This document shows positions 16,380 to 23,672 of a stretch of 41,702 nucleotides of DNA, one piece after another. Within the stretch, counting starts at the first letter, position 1, and each line of letters begins with the position of its first letter. The notes beneath the pieces are model-generated. The model had not been told where the DNA came from. It worked only from the letters and a program-made list of their open reading frames with translations, and searched no databases. A program made the translations under genes and the position numbers. Origin of the DNA: Prolixibacteraceae bacterium (GTDB lineage Bacteria > Bacteroidota > Bacteroidia > Bacteroidales > Prolixibacteraceae); assembly GCA_009773765.1 (NCBI GenBank), contig WTWZ01000032.1, positions 1 through 41,702 of the forward strand, given 5' to 3'.

Positions 16380-18587
16380 ATGAAATATTATATAATTACT
16401 TCTAGCTTGAATGTAGATAACATACTTTCATCTGAAAGTATATCCCCAATTTCCTTTTATGGCAAAAGGGATTTTGGTTACAAAACTTTTCAAAAAATTG
16501 ACAAACTCAATATAGCCAATAACATTGTTTTGTTTTCTGAAATACCTTATTTCGAGATTCATGATTCGGAAAGAGAGAATTATCCAATGGTCATTGAGAT
16601 TACCGATGATGTTCAACTGAAGGATAAATTACATTATACTGAACAATCACATTCTGTTTGCCAAATCTTTCTTTACAATCAGTCAATTCGTTTAACCCCA
16701 TGGAATTGCAAAATATTATTCTTTTCTCAACAAGCTCTTGTTCTCTCAAAGCTGAAATGTTCTGACAGCCTATGTAACAAGTTGAGTGAATTTTACAGGT
16801 TCGAATTAGTAAAACCTAACAAATCAATTTTATTAAAAGATGTGTTAAAAGATTCTGCTATAAATGAGCCTGGTTTTAACATTGATTTATTGGTTTTAGA
16901 AAACAAGTTAAATAGGCTTAAAGGTTTTCTGTATGGATACAACTTAGGCTTTACGAAATCATTATCCGATGATGTTGCTAAGTTATTAGGGCTGCAAAAG
17001 AGAATTTATAATATTGTTGCTTCAATAATAAATAACAAGGGTGTAAGTAATGAACACTTTAATGAGGAATTAAAAAAACTTGATTATTTATACAATGAAA
17101 TTGACCCGCATAAAAAGCTATCGCGCAATTTATGGAATGAAAAAATATTATCCAGATTTACTTCTTCAGCCGACAAAAATACTTTTGAAACAATTCTCAG
17201 GGAACTTTTCGTTGAAAGTGAAGCAAAATTGAATTTCTGTAAAAATAATAACCTTATTGTCCGGAAACTTTCGTATTCAACACCACAAAAATACTTTGAC
17301 TGGTCTGCTTATCAAAGCGAGTTGTCTGTTTATACTCAGAGCATTATATATGAGGATAAAGCACAAAGAACAAACATTGATTTATCAACGGAATTTACAC
17401 TTCCTGCTGATTATTCTACAATAAGATTAAATGATGAAAATGCAAAATTATATAATGAAATACTTTCTGGATATTTTTTCAAGGATAGTGTAATTACCAT
17501 TGAAGATTTACGGTTAAATAGACTTGAAATAGCAACAGAGATTACAAAAGGTTTAAAAGCTCTTATGCAATCAGCTAATAAAGATTGGGAAAATAGCCAG
17601 GAACGATTATTCTTTAATTCTTTGCGCCAAAACATAGCTAATTCAGAGCCATTCGATTTACAAAAAGCACCTGATATTATAAATTTATCAATTGCTGCTT
17701 TTTTATTGAAGGGAGAAGATTTTGAAGCATTAACTCGCTATTTAGAAGAAAATGGTGTTTCTGATTATAAATACGTTTTGGGATTTTGGGGAGCAGCGTG
17801 TGGGTACGTTGATATGCCCAAACCAAATCTCAATCCAATTATTAAGCAAAAAGAAAGCTTTTGTCAGGTTTATAAATCCGTGGATAATTTATTGTTTAAG
17901 AGTTCCATAGAAGGTCCATTTCCCGAAACTTCTAATGTGTTCATTAATAAAAGTAATACTGAGGTTCCATTAATAAAGGAGAATAATAAATCAGTGCAAC
18001 CAGAGAATAAATTCAATGAAATATTTTCGGCTGTTCAGAAAAAATTAGGTAAGAAAATAAATGAAAAGCAAAAAATTGCTGTTGAGAAATCTCTTAATTC
18101 GGCAAGCACACCTGATAAAATTCTTTATTACTTAAAAAAGAATGATATTAAATCAACTACCAAAATTTATAAAGAGTTTGAAGCCTATCTTTCTCCGTCA
18201 GTTGCAAAAAACGTTGAAATTGAAAGGGAATTATTTTCCGATTCTTCCTTTCTGGCAGCAGTTCATCAATCTGATTTGTCCTTTTTAATGGATGTAAATC
18301 GTATCAATAATATCAGTCAATTAATTGTTGGTGATAAAAACTTAAAACAATTTAAAACAGATTTGGAATGGTTTGTTGAAAATCATAGGGAATCATATTT
18401 GGATAGTAAAAAAGGGTTTCAATCTGGTTTTTATTATGGCAAGTCAACGGATAATAAGTCCGTTATAGAACGATTTGAGATATATCTTAATAATAAGAGA
18501 GAAAACAAACAAAAGTGGCTTTCAGATATTTATCTACAAATTCCGGTAGAGAAAATTATTGCTCGTTTAAAAAACGTTTATAAATGA
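16380..18587 (+). CDS. Unknown 735-aa protein, partner of the UvrD-like helicase
   Basis: I do not recognise this family. The N-terminal 150 residues look like a separate alpha/beta domain (MKYYIITSSLNVDNILSSES, then FYGKRDFGY, IVLFSEIPYFEI and PMVIEI). The spacing of Y-I-I-T with N-I-L-S weakly recalls ADP-ribosyltransferase-like folds such as DarT, but no catalytic set can be fixed. The remainder is long, helical, Lys- and Asn-rich, with a flexible linker near residues 540-560. There is no transmembrane segment, P-loop or nuclease motif. It lies 2 nt after the UvrD-like gene and overlaps the DUF1848 gene by 4 nt (ATGA), so it is a core part of the operon. It is the best candidate for a new effector or adaptor. 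Confidence 0.8.
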   Translation: MKYYIITSSLNVDNILSSESISPISFYGKRDFGYKTFQKIDKLNIANNIVLFSEIPYFEIHDSERENYPMVIEITDDVQLKDKLHYTEQSHSVCQIFLYNQSIRLTPWNCKILFFSQQALVLSKLKCSDSLCNKLSEFYRFELVKPNKSILLKDVLKDSAINEPGFNIDLLVLENKLNRLKGFLYGYNLGFTKSLSDDVAKLLGLQKRIYNIVASIINNKGVSNEHFNEELKKLDYLYNEIDPHKKLSRNLWNEKILSRFTSSADKNTFETILRELFVESEAKLNFCKNNNLIVRKLSYSTPQKYFDWSAYQSELSVYTQSIIYEDKAQRTNIDLSTEFTLPADYSTIRLNDENAKLYNEILSGYFFKDSVITIEDLRLNRLEIATEITKGLKALMQSANKDWENSQERLFFNSLRQNIANSEPFDLQKAPDIINLSIAAFLLKGEDFEALTRYLEENGVSDYKYVLGFWGAACGYVDMPKPNLNPIIKQKESFCQVYKSVDNLLFKSSIEGPFPETSNVFINKSNTEVPLIKENNKSVQPENKFNEIFSAVQKKLGKKINEKQKIAVEKSLNSASTPDKILYYLKKNDIKSTTKIYKEFEAYLSPSVAKNVEIERELFSDSSFLAAVHQSDLSFLMDVNRINNISQLIVGDKNLKQFKTDLEWFVENHRESYLDSKKGFQSGFYYGKSTDNKSVIERFEIYLNNKRENKQKWLSDIYLQIPVEKIIARLKNVYK

Positions 18588-19624
18588 CAGATAAAATCCA
18601 ATTAACAACGGATGGTGGGCAAACAGTTGAGGCAATTGCCCCAATTATTATTTCGGCAAGTCGCTCAACAGATATTCCTGCATTTTATGCAAAGTGGTTT
18701 ATCAACCGCCTAAAAAAGGGATATGTTGTTTGGTATAACCCTTTTAACCAACAGCCAATGTATGTATCATTTAAAAGAACCAGGGTTGTTGTTTTTTGGA
18801 CAAAAAATCCGGCACCTTTAATTCCATTTTTGAATGAATTGGATAAAAAAGGCATTCACTATTATTTTCAGGTTACCCTTAATGATTATGAACAGGAAAA
18901 ATTCGAACCGAATGTTCCACCTTTAAAACAAAGGATAGATTCATTTAAAAATTTATCGGCGCAGATTGGGAAAGAAAAAGTTATTTGGCGTTTTGACCCC
19001 TTGATTTTAACTAAGGATACAAACCCAAGAACTCTTTTGACACGCATCTGGCATATTGGCAATGAATTAAAGGGTTTTACAGATAAACTGGTATTTAGTT
19101 TTGTTGATGTGAAAGCATATCGGAAAGTTCAGAACAACCTCGTTAAAGAAACGGATTCCTTTTCGAGAGAAGATGTTGAAATAGCAGAACCTAATGAAGA
19201 GCAAGTAAACGAATTAATTGAAGGGTTGGTTAAAATACGTGATGCATGGGCAAAAGATGGCTGGAATCTTGAAATGGCTACTTGTGCAGAAGAAATTGAT
19301 TTGGACAAATATAAAATAGAGCATAATCGCTGCATCGATGGCGAATTAATGAAACGTATTTTCTCCTCTGATAATGAATTAGTTTACTACTTAAATTATG
19401 GCAAATTACCAGAAAACACTTTATTTGCCCATGAATCCAACTTAAATCCCGTCAATATGAAAGACAAAGGGCAACGTAAAATTTGTGGATGTATGGTTAG
19501 TAAAGATATTGGGATGTATAACACATGTCATCATTTATGTGTGTACTGCTATGCAAACACCTCAAGAAAGGTTGTTGAAAATAATAGAGCATTGCACAGC
19601 GAAAATTCAGAGAGCTTAATTTGA
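18584..19624 (+). CDS. DUF1848 protein with cysteine cluster
   Basis: A 346-aa protein of the DUF1848 family: IIISASRSTDIPAFYAKWF near residue 22, VVWYNPFN, VVFWTKNP and VIWRFDPLIL. The C-terminal end has C301-x-C303 and C315-x3-C319-x2-C322 (YNTCHHLCVYCYAN). The C-x3-C-x2-C spacing is that of radical-SAM iron-sulphur sites, although here it lies at the C-terminal end. The family's activity is not known to me. It is the last gene of the operon, coupled by an ATGA overlap to the 735-aa gene, and a weak hairpin follows. In this setting a role in nucleic-acid repair or modification is plausible but unproven. Confidence 0.85.
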   Translation: MTDKIQLTTDGGQTVEAIAPIIISASRSTDIPAFYAKWFINRLKKGYVVWYNPFNQQPMYVSFKRTRVVVFWTKNPAPLIPFLNELDKKGIHYYFQVTLNDYEQEKFEPNVPPLKQRIDSFKNLSAQIGKEKVIWRFDPLILTKDTNPRTLLTRIWHIGNELKGFTDKLVFSFVDVKAYRKVQNNLVKETDSFSREDVEIAEPNEEQVNELIEGLVKIRDAWAKDGWNLEMATCAEEIDLDKYKIEHNRCIDGELMKRIFSSDNELVYYLNYGKLPENTLFAHESNLNPVNMKDKGQRKICGCMVSKDIGMYNTCHHLCVYCYANTSRKVVENNRALHSENSESLI

Positions 19625-19668
19625 CACGTTTTAATTCAATTGAAGAAATAGCGTATTTGTAGGAAATA

Positions 19669-19698
19669 GGGGAAATGTTCCATTTCCTCCATTTCCCC
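19669..19698 (+). terminator. Possible terminator of the defence operon
   Basis: GGGGAAAT (19669-19676) and ATTTCCCC (19691-19698) form an 8-bp stem with a 14-nt loop, 45 nt after the DUF1848 stop. There is only a weak T-run behind it, so termination may be partial or factor dependent. Confidence 0.4.
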
Positions 19699-19767
19699 AA
19701 TTTCAGCATTCTTTCCTATAGGTTATGTTTATTCATTAACCTTCGGCAGTTACTTGAAAAATATATT

Positions 19768-19797
19768 TTGAAGTACTGATTAATTAAAGTAATTTTG
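19768..19797 (+). promoter_or_regulatory. Bacteroidota-type promoter for the TIGR04255 module
   Basis: A -33 TTG (19768-19770), a 19-nt spacer and TAATTTTG (19790-19797) match the sigma-ABfr consensus TTG-N19-TAnnTTTG exactly. The ATG of the next gene is 26 nt downstream of the box. This gives the module its own promoter, separate from the Argonaute operon. Confidence 0.7.
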
Positions 19798-19822
19798 CGT
19801 CACATATGTATTATTAAAGAAA

Positions 19823-20569
19823 ATGTGGAAGACACTCAATAATCCACCGGTGGTTGTAGCCTTGTTTCAATTTAAATACAATCCAACAGGTATTAAACTG
19901 AACGATTTCCTAAAATATGATACCCTATTAAAGCATAACTTTCCTATACGAAAGGAAAATATTCAGGTTGGTATTGATTTAGGTGGCTCGTCAATTCCAT
20001 TAGGTGTGTCAAAAATAACCGGCACATCTGATGCTAAAATTGGAAGTTATGTCTATTTCTCTGTAGACCAAAAAATCAAATTGGAAATCTCAGATAGTAA
20101 AATTACATATATTGATGAGCGCCGTTATAATGGTTGGGATAATTTCAAAGAATCTGCTTTAAAAAGTTTATCTCCATTAACAGATATTTTAACGAATATT
20201 GAGGTTGTTCGCACTTCCATTCGATTCATTAATCGATTCACATTTGACAATTTTGATAATCCTCAGGATTATTTTAAAACATTAATTTCAAGTAGTGAAG
20301 ATAATCAACTTCCATTTCCTTTGCGGCAGTATGGCTTCCGGCTATTAATGGATGTTCCCGAAACTGACATCTATTCGATTGTAAATCAAAATGTAGAAAA
20401 TGTGCGTACTAACAATTTTATTTATACCTTCGACATTGATGTATTAGATAACCAACATCTTATTTTTGATAAGGAAACACTTGCTGCAAATATGGAAAAT
20501 TTGCGTCAAGTTAAAAACGAAATCTTTTTTGGTAATGTGACTCAAAAAACTTTAGATTTATGCAATTAG
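19823..20569 (+). CDS. TIGR04255 family protein
   Basis: A 248-aa protein that fits the TIGR04255 family: N-terminal LNNPPVVVALFQFKYNP, a middle strand-rich region and the typical VVRTSIRFINRFTF near residue 132, ending in NEIFFGNVTQKTLDLCN. Function of the family is unknown. Members are often next to a small second protein in variable loci, which is also true here: the next start (20560) overlaps this gene by 10 nt. An exact promoter match lies upstream. I infer a two-gene accessory module carried by the element, perhaps toxin-antitoxin-like or defensive. Confidence 0.8.
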   Translation: MWKTLNNPPVVVALFQFKYNPTGIKLNDFLKYDTLLKHNFPIRKENIQVGIDLGGSSIPLGVSKITGTSDAKIGSYVYFSVDQKIKLEISDSKITYIDERRYNGWDNFKESALKSLSPLTDILTNIEVVRTSIRFINRFTFDNFDNPQDYFKTLISSSEDNQLPFPLRQYGFRLLMDVPETDIYSIVNQNVENVRTNNFIYTFDIDVLDNQHLIFDKETLAANMENLRQVKNEIFFGNVTQKTLDLCN

Positions 20570-21015
20570 TTAAACTGTCAAATAAATTGAGACCTCTTAC
20601 TCTTGCTGCTGGATTATTTTCTGCTGTAACAACATTTGCATATTCTGACTTAGATAATTACAGTGGTATTTTAACAATGACCTCAAATTATAAAACTTCA
20701 GAATACATAAAATTAGTTGATAAAAGCGATGAATCTTTACTTTTAAGAAAGTTTAAGTTTGACAACCACTTGATTAATTGGCAAAAGAGAACAATGTTTC
20801 TGTCTTCTACTAAAGCCATTATTGAAAATGAAGATTTTCAGTCTATTGTGGCAATGGGGCATTCTGCTGTTCCATACATTATTGAGGAAATTGAAAATAG
20901 GCCCTCTACTCTTGTATGGGCACTAAATCTTATTTACAATCAAAAGATTACAAATAATCCAAACGCTACAATTTCAGAGGCTTGCAATTTATGGGTGAAA
21001 CAGTTGAAGAAATAA
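20560..21015 (+). CDS. Small hypothetical partner of the TIGR04255 protein
   Basis: A 151-aa protein, not recognised. Residues 12-27 (PLTLAAGLFSAVTTFA) are weakly hydrophobic and could be a helix; this is not a convincing signal peptide. The rest is a small alpha/beta domain with MGHSAVPYIIEEIENRPSTL in the second half, which resembles the end of a HEAT-like or immunity-type protein. The start overlaps the upstream gene by 10 nt, so expression is coupled. Confidence 0.75.
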   Translation: MQLVKLSNKLRPLTLAAGLFSAVTTFAYSDLDNYSGILTMTSNYKTSEYIKLVDKSDESLLLRKFKFDNHLINWQKRTMFLSSTKAIIENEDFQSIVAMGHSAVPYIIEEIENRPSTLVWALNLIYNQKITNNPNATISEACNLWVKQLKK

Positions 21016-21032
21016 AACATAGATTGTTTTAG

Positions 21033-21473
21033 GCTTTTCCCAAACTTTTGCACGACATCGGGTTCAAAGTTACAAGCAAAGCTACTCCTGACTACAATTG
21101 TATTGCTTGGGCATGCAATTATAGTGAACGTTGGATTCAGCCTCCTTATTTGGGAAGACCCAACTTAGATTGTGTCGTTTGGTGGCCCCCGGAAGTTCCT
21201 GAAGGTCTTGAAATAGACTATCTAATAAAAGTTTTTGAATTTCATGGATATTCGCAGTGCGATTCAGGTGAACATGAAAATGGATACAGAAAAGTCGCAT
21301 TGTATTATGATGAAAAAACAAAAGAATGGACACACGCAGCCAGGGAACTACTCAATGGTTGCTGGACAAGTAAATTAGGTGAATACATCGATATTCAACA
21401 CGGGTCTCCCAAAACAATAGAGAATGATGATTACGGCAAGGTATATTGCTTTATGAAAAAGAAATTCGAATAA
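21033..21473 (+). CDS. DUF7689-type protein, 5' end uncertain
   Basis: From a TTG at 21048 this is 141 aa. Core residues match DUF7689: DYNCIAWAC, ERWIQPP, VWWPPEVPEG, VFEFHGYSQC, YRKVALYYDE, THAARELLNGCWTSKLGEY and DIQH, then YGKVYCFMK. The frame is open only from the codon after a TAG at 21030-21032 and has no ATG. The residues just before the TTG (AFPKLLHDIG) look like the family's usual N-terminal F-P-x-L, so either a rare start is used or the first codons have been lost. Function unknown; the conserved Cys, His and Trp residues suggest an enzyme. It follows the 151-aa gene at 32 nt. Confidence 0.75.
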   Translation, partial: AFPKLLHDIGFKVTSKATPDYNCIAWACNYSERWIQPPYLGRPNLDCVVWWPPEVPEGLEIDYLIKVFEFHGYSQCDSGEHENGYRKVALYYDEKTKEWTHAARELLNGCWTSKLGEYIDIQHGSPKTIENDDYGKVYCFMKKKFE

Positions 21474-22480
21474 ATCTTTTTATTGGTTCTTCTTTCTATA
21501 ACATATCTTTCCCACGCAGGATTAAACCGAACAGGTAAAAAGGTGTTCGTCAATCGTTCGTTTTTGTTCGCTGGGCATACTTGCAAGGGCAAGACAAGCG
21601 TCAAAAAAAATCTCCACCCTTTGGGTAGTATTTTTCTTTCCGCCCTTGCAATCACCGCCTCCACACTCTTTTTTTGCGCTCCGGCAGGTGCTCAAAAAGG
21701 CGTGTTGGCTTGCTCAGCTCACCTACTCTCACTCAATCCTCACTCGTGGCTACTCCTGCCCCCTGAAACCCCAACAAGGTATTCGTAAACTCATTTACTT
21801 TTTTACAGGGGGCAGCCGCCACTTATTGTTAGGCTCGCCTGCGGGTCGCTGCGGGCTAATCGGGCTGTCACACTTTTTGCAGTTCGCTTCCTATTTGGCT
21901 TTTGCAGTCTTCCTTCCGGTCGTTTCTCCCTTCACTCACACAGCAACGCCAACCCGCGCAAGAGCTGTCATTCCTTCAATCGTTACATTCCATTCAGCAC
22001 CATTCTCTCTTGGCAGCATTTGTTTTTTCCTCCCTCAATCCTTGCGGTTGCAGCAGTGTTTCGCTGCGCTTCACACAGCTTCACCGCCGCGCACAAAAGC
22101 CGCCAATCGTTCATTCGCTTCATTCCATTTCACTTTTTCTGTCATTCCAGCCCTTGCTTTTCCACCCCACGCTCAAAGCAAAAAGTCCGCCAGCCCTGCC
22201 GAAATCGGCAGCCGTCCGCCGCCCTCATTCTTCGGGCTTCCTGCTGCCAGCGCCCTTGCTCCACTCGCAGTCGGCTCGCGCCTCTCCACTTCGCAGGCAA
22301 AAACAATTCCGCTATATCTCCACTTGTTTTTTCCTGCTTCGTTCCGGCTCAAGGCTGCTTTACCTGTTTTCGGTTTAAATCCTGCTTCGCCCTCACCAGC
22401 CCCCGACCACCCACCCCAAACCAAAACATTTTTTTAGCAAAATCAGGCTTTTACAAAATTTGTGAGTATTTATAATAAAC
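21474..22480. other. Pyrimidine-rich, probably non-coding stretch
   Basis: About 1 kb in which the + strand is dominated by C and T. Three + frames stay open over several hundred bases at once, because TAA, TAG and TGA need purines. The translations are rich in Ser, Pro, Phe and Ala, have no family pattern and overlap each other, so I do not call them genes. The sequence is far more GC-rich than the neighbouring genes. It holds the first copy of a hairpin element (21581-21651). It may be a decayed region, a structured RNA or a transfer-related region of the element; there is no direct evidence for any of these. Confidence 0.6.
21581..21651. repeat. Structured hairpin element, copy 1
   Basis: Outer arms TTGCAAGGGC (21581-21590) and GCCCTTGCAA (21642-21651) are perfect 10-bp inverted repeats. 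Inside are AAAAAT (21606-21611) with ATTTTT (21630-21635), and an inner stem ACCC-TTT-GGGT (21616-21626). The inner part AAAAAT-CTCC-ACCC-loop-GGGT-AGT-ATTTTT recurs at 22700-22730 with different outer arms. Confidence 0.65.
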
Positions 22481-22512
22481 AATAAAATATTTAAAAACAG
22501 AAAGGAGGAATT

Positions 22513-22587
22513 ATGGGAAAGTTAGATTTCTTACACTCGGATGAGTACAGAATCCGATTCTATCAGTTGGTGAATTATCGGCGTTAA
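22513..22587 (+). CDS. 24-codon small ORF with strong ribosome binding site
   Basis: The ATG at 22513 is preceded by AAAGGAGGAATT, a near-perfect Shine-Dalgarno sequence at good spacing, which is rare in Bacteroidota. The ORF encodes MGKLDFLHSDEYRIRFYQLV followed by NYRR and ends at TAA 22585-22587. A hairpin terminator starts 9 nt later. Four of the last 12 residues are Arg, read by different codons. It could be a small protein or a leader peptide for the DUF6266 gene further on. No family is known to me. Confidence 0.5.
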   Translation: MGKLDFLHSDEYRIRFYQLVNYRR

Positions 22588-22595
22588 TTAAAGTT

Positions 22596-22626
22596 TACCC
22601 CCGGTTTTAGGGGGTATCTTTTTTCG
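22596..22626 (+). terminator. Rho-independent terminator after the small ORF
   Basis: TACCCCC (22596-22602) pairs with GGGGGTA (22610-22616) around a 7-nt loop and is followed by TCTTTTTTC. This is a classic intrinsic terminator directly behind the 24-codon ORF. Confidence 0.8.
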
Positions 22627-22676
22627 AACAAAAAAATGATATGCAAAGATAGCCGTTCCGCTTACCGTCTGTAAAG

Positions 22677-22746
22677 GTCAAGCCCTTCGGGTTTTCGGCA
22701 AAATCTCCACACCCTTCGGGGTAGTATTTTGCCGAAAAACCTTGAC
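22677..22746. repeat. Structured hairpin element, copy 2
   Basis: GTCAAG (22677-22682) pairs with CTTGAC (22741-22746). A small CCCTTCGGG hairpin comes next. GTTTTCGGCAAAAT (22691-22704) pairs with ATTTTGCCGAAAAAC (22726-22740) with one bulged A. The inner stem is ACCC-TTCG-GGGT (22711-22722) with a TTCG tetraloop. The inner part is the same as copy 1 at 21606-21635, while the outer arms differ in sequence but also pair. Apart from this and the terminator I see nothing else in 22588-22976. Confidence 0.7.
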
Positions 22747-22976
22747 AGCCGCCGCTTCACTGGCTTAAAAAGGTTCATATCAATTTTTTTCTTTCTCTTT
22801 CCCGAAATAAAATTTATGGGTTTAGTAGTGTAAAAAAAGCAATAAGAAGCAACTGAAAGCATGTGCAACCAATATTGCAAGAGTTAAACCCCTCTTAATT
22901 ACCTTCGGGGAAGTCAAGGTCAAAGCCGCATTTGCTCCATACCAAGACCAAGTATTAACAAATAAAAATTATTGCC

Positions 22977-23621
22977 ATGGGCACGATTAAACAAGGTATT
23001 TTAGGTGGCTTCTCCGGCAAGGTCGGAACGGTCATCGGTGGCAAGTGGAAAGGCATAGATTATATGCGAAGTAAAGCTGCCAGCGTCTCGAATCCTAAAA
23101 CTGAAGCACAACTGGACCAACGCGCCAGGTTTGGTGCTGCACTCAAATTCTTACAGCCGTTAACCTCATTTCTTCGAGTTGGTTTTAAGAATTACGCTGT
23201 GAAAATGACAGCTTTCAACAGCGCTATGTCCTACAACCTGAACAATGCACTTGCAGGAGCATTTCCGGAGTACTTCATTGATTATGCAAGCGCACTTGTA
23301 TCTCGCGGTTCTCTTCCTGGAGCATTAAATCCTCAGGTTCAATCCACAATCCCGAATCAGATTGATTTTACCTGGCAGGACAATTCGCAGGATTCAACAG
23401 CAAGTCCAAATGACCGTGTACTATTAGTGGTTCTTAATCCCGCCAAACAAAAGGCGATTTCGATTATTGGCGGCAACGAAAGGAACTTTGGTCAGCAGTC
23501 AATTGAAGTTCCATCAACGTTCATGGGTGATGAGGTTCATTGCTACATTGCATTTCAGAATGTAAATCAGTCTGTTTTGTCTAACAGTGTATATGTAGGT
23601 TCGGTTGGTATGGTTGATTAA
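22977..23621 (+). CDS. DUF6266 family protein
   Basis: A 214-aa protein. The N-terminal part follows the DUF6266 pattern: MGTIKQGILGGFSGKVGTVI, then GGKWKGIDYMRS, PKTEAQLDQRARF and ALKFLQPL. The rest is predicted to be beta-rich with a Ser/Asn/Thr-rich surface. The role of the family is unknown; members are common and often multi-copy in Bacteroidota, frequently at variable loci. There is no signal peptide. A terminator follows the stop. Its place at the edge of the accessory region leaves open whether it belongs to the element or to the chromosome. Confidence 0.85.
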   Translation: MGTIKQGILGGFSGKVGTVIGGKWKGIDYMRSKAASVSNPKTEAQLDQRARFGAALKFLQPLTSFLRVGFKNYAVKMTAFNSAMSYNLNNALAGAFPEYFIDYASALVSRGSLPGALNPQVQSTIPNQIDFTWQDNSQDSTASPNDRVLLVVLNPAKQKAISIIGGNERNFGQQSIEVPSTFMGDEVHCYIAFQNVNQSVLSNSVYVGSVGMVD

Positions 23622-23640
23622 TAAATTTAACCGCATCCTT

Positions 23641-23672
23641 AAAAACCGCTTTCATTCAGAGAGCGGTTTTTT
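23641..23672 (+). terminator. Rho-independent terminator of the DUF6266 gene
   Basis: AAAAACCGCT (23641-23650) pairs with AGCGGTTTTT (23662-23671), and the T-run continues with TTT. It starts 19 nt after the stop codon. Confidence 0.85.

Noticed and set aside
21483-22475. Four overlapping + strand open frames of 101-263 codons
   Set aside because: They overlap in different frames, are rich in Ser, Pro and Phe as expected for purine-poor DNA, have no family pattern and no convincing start; treated as non-coding.
22662-22880. Minus-strand 72-codon frame
   Set aside because: It covers the structured hairpin element and has no recognisable protein pattern.
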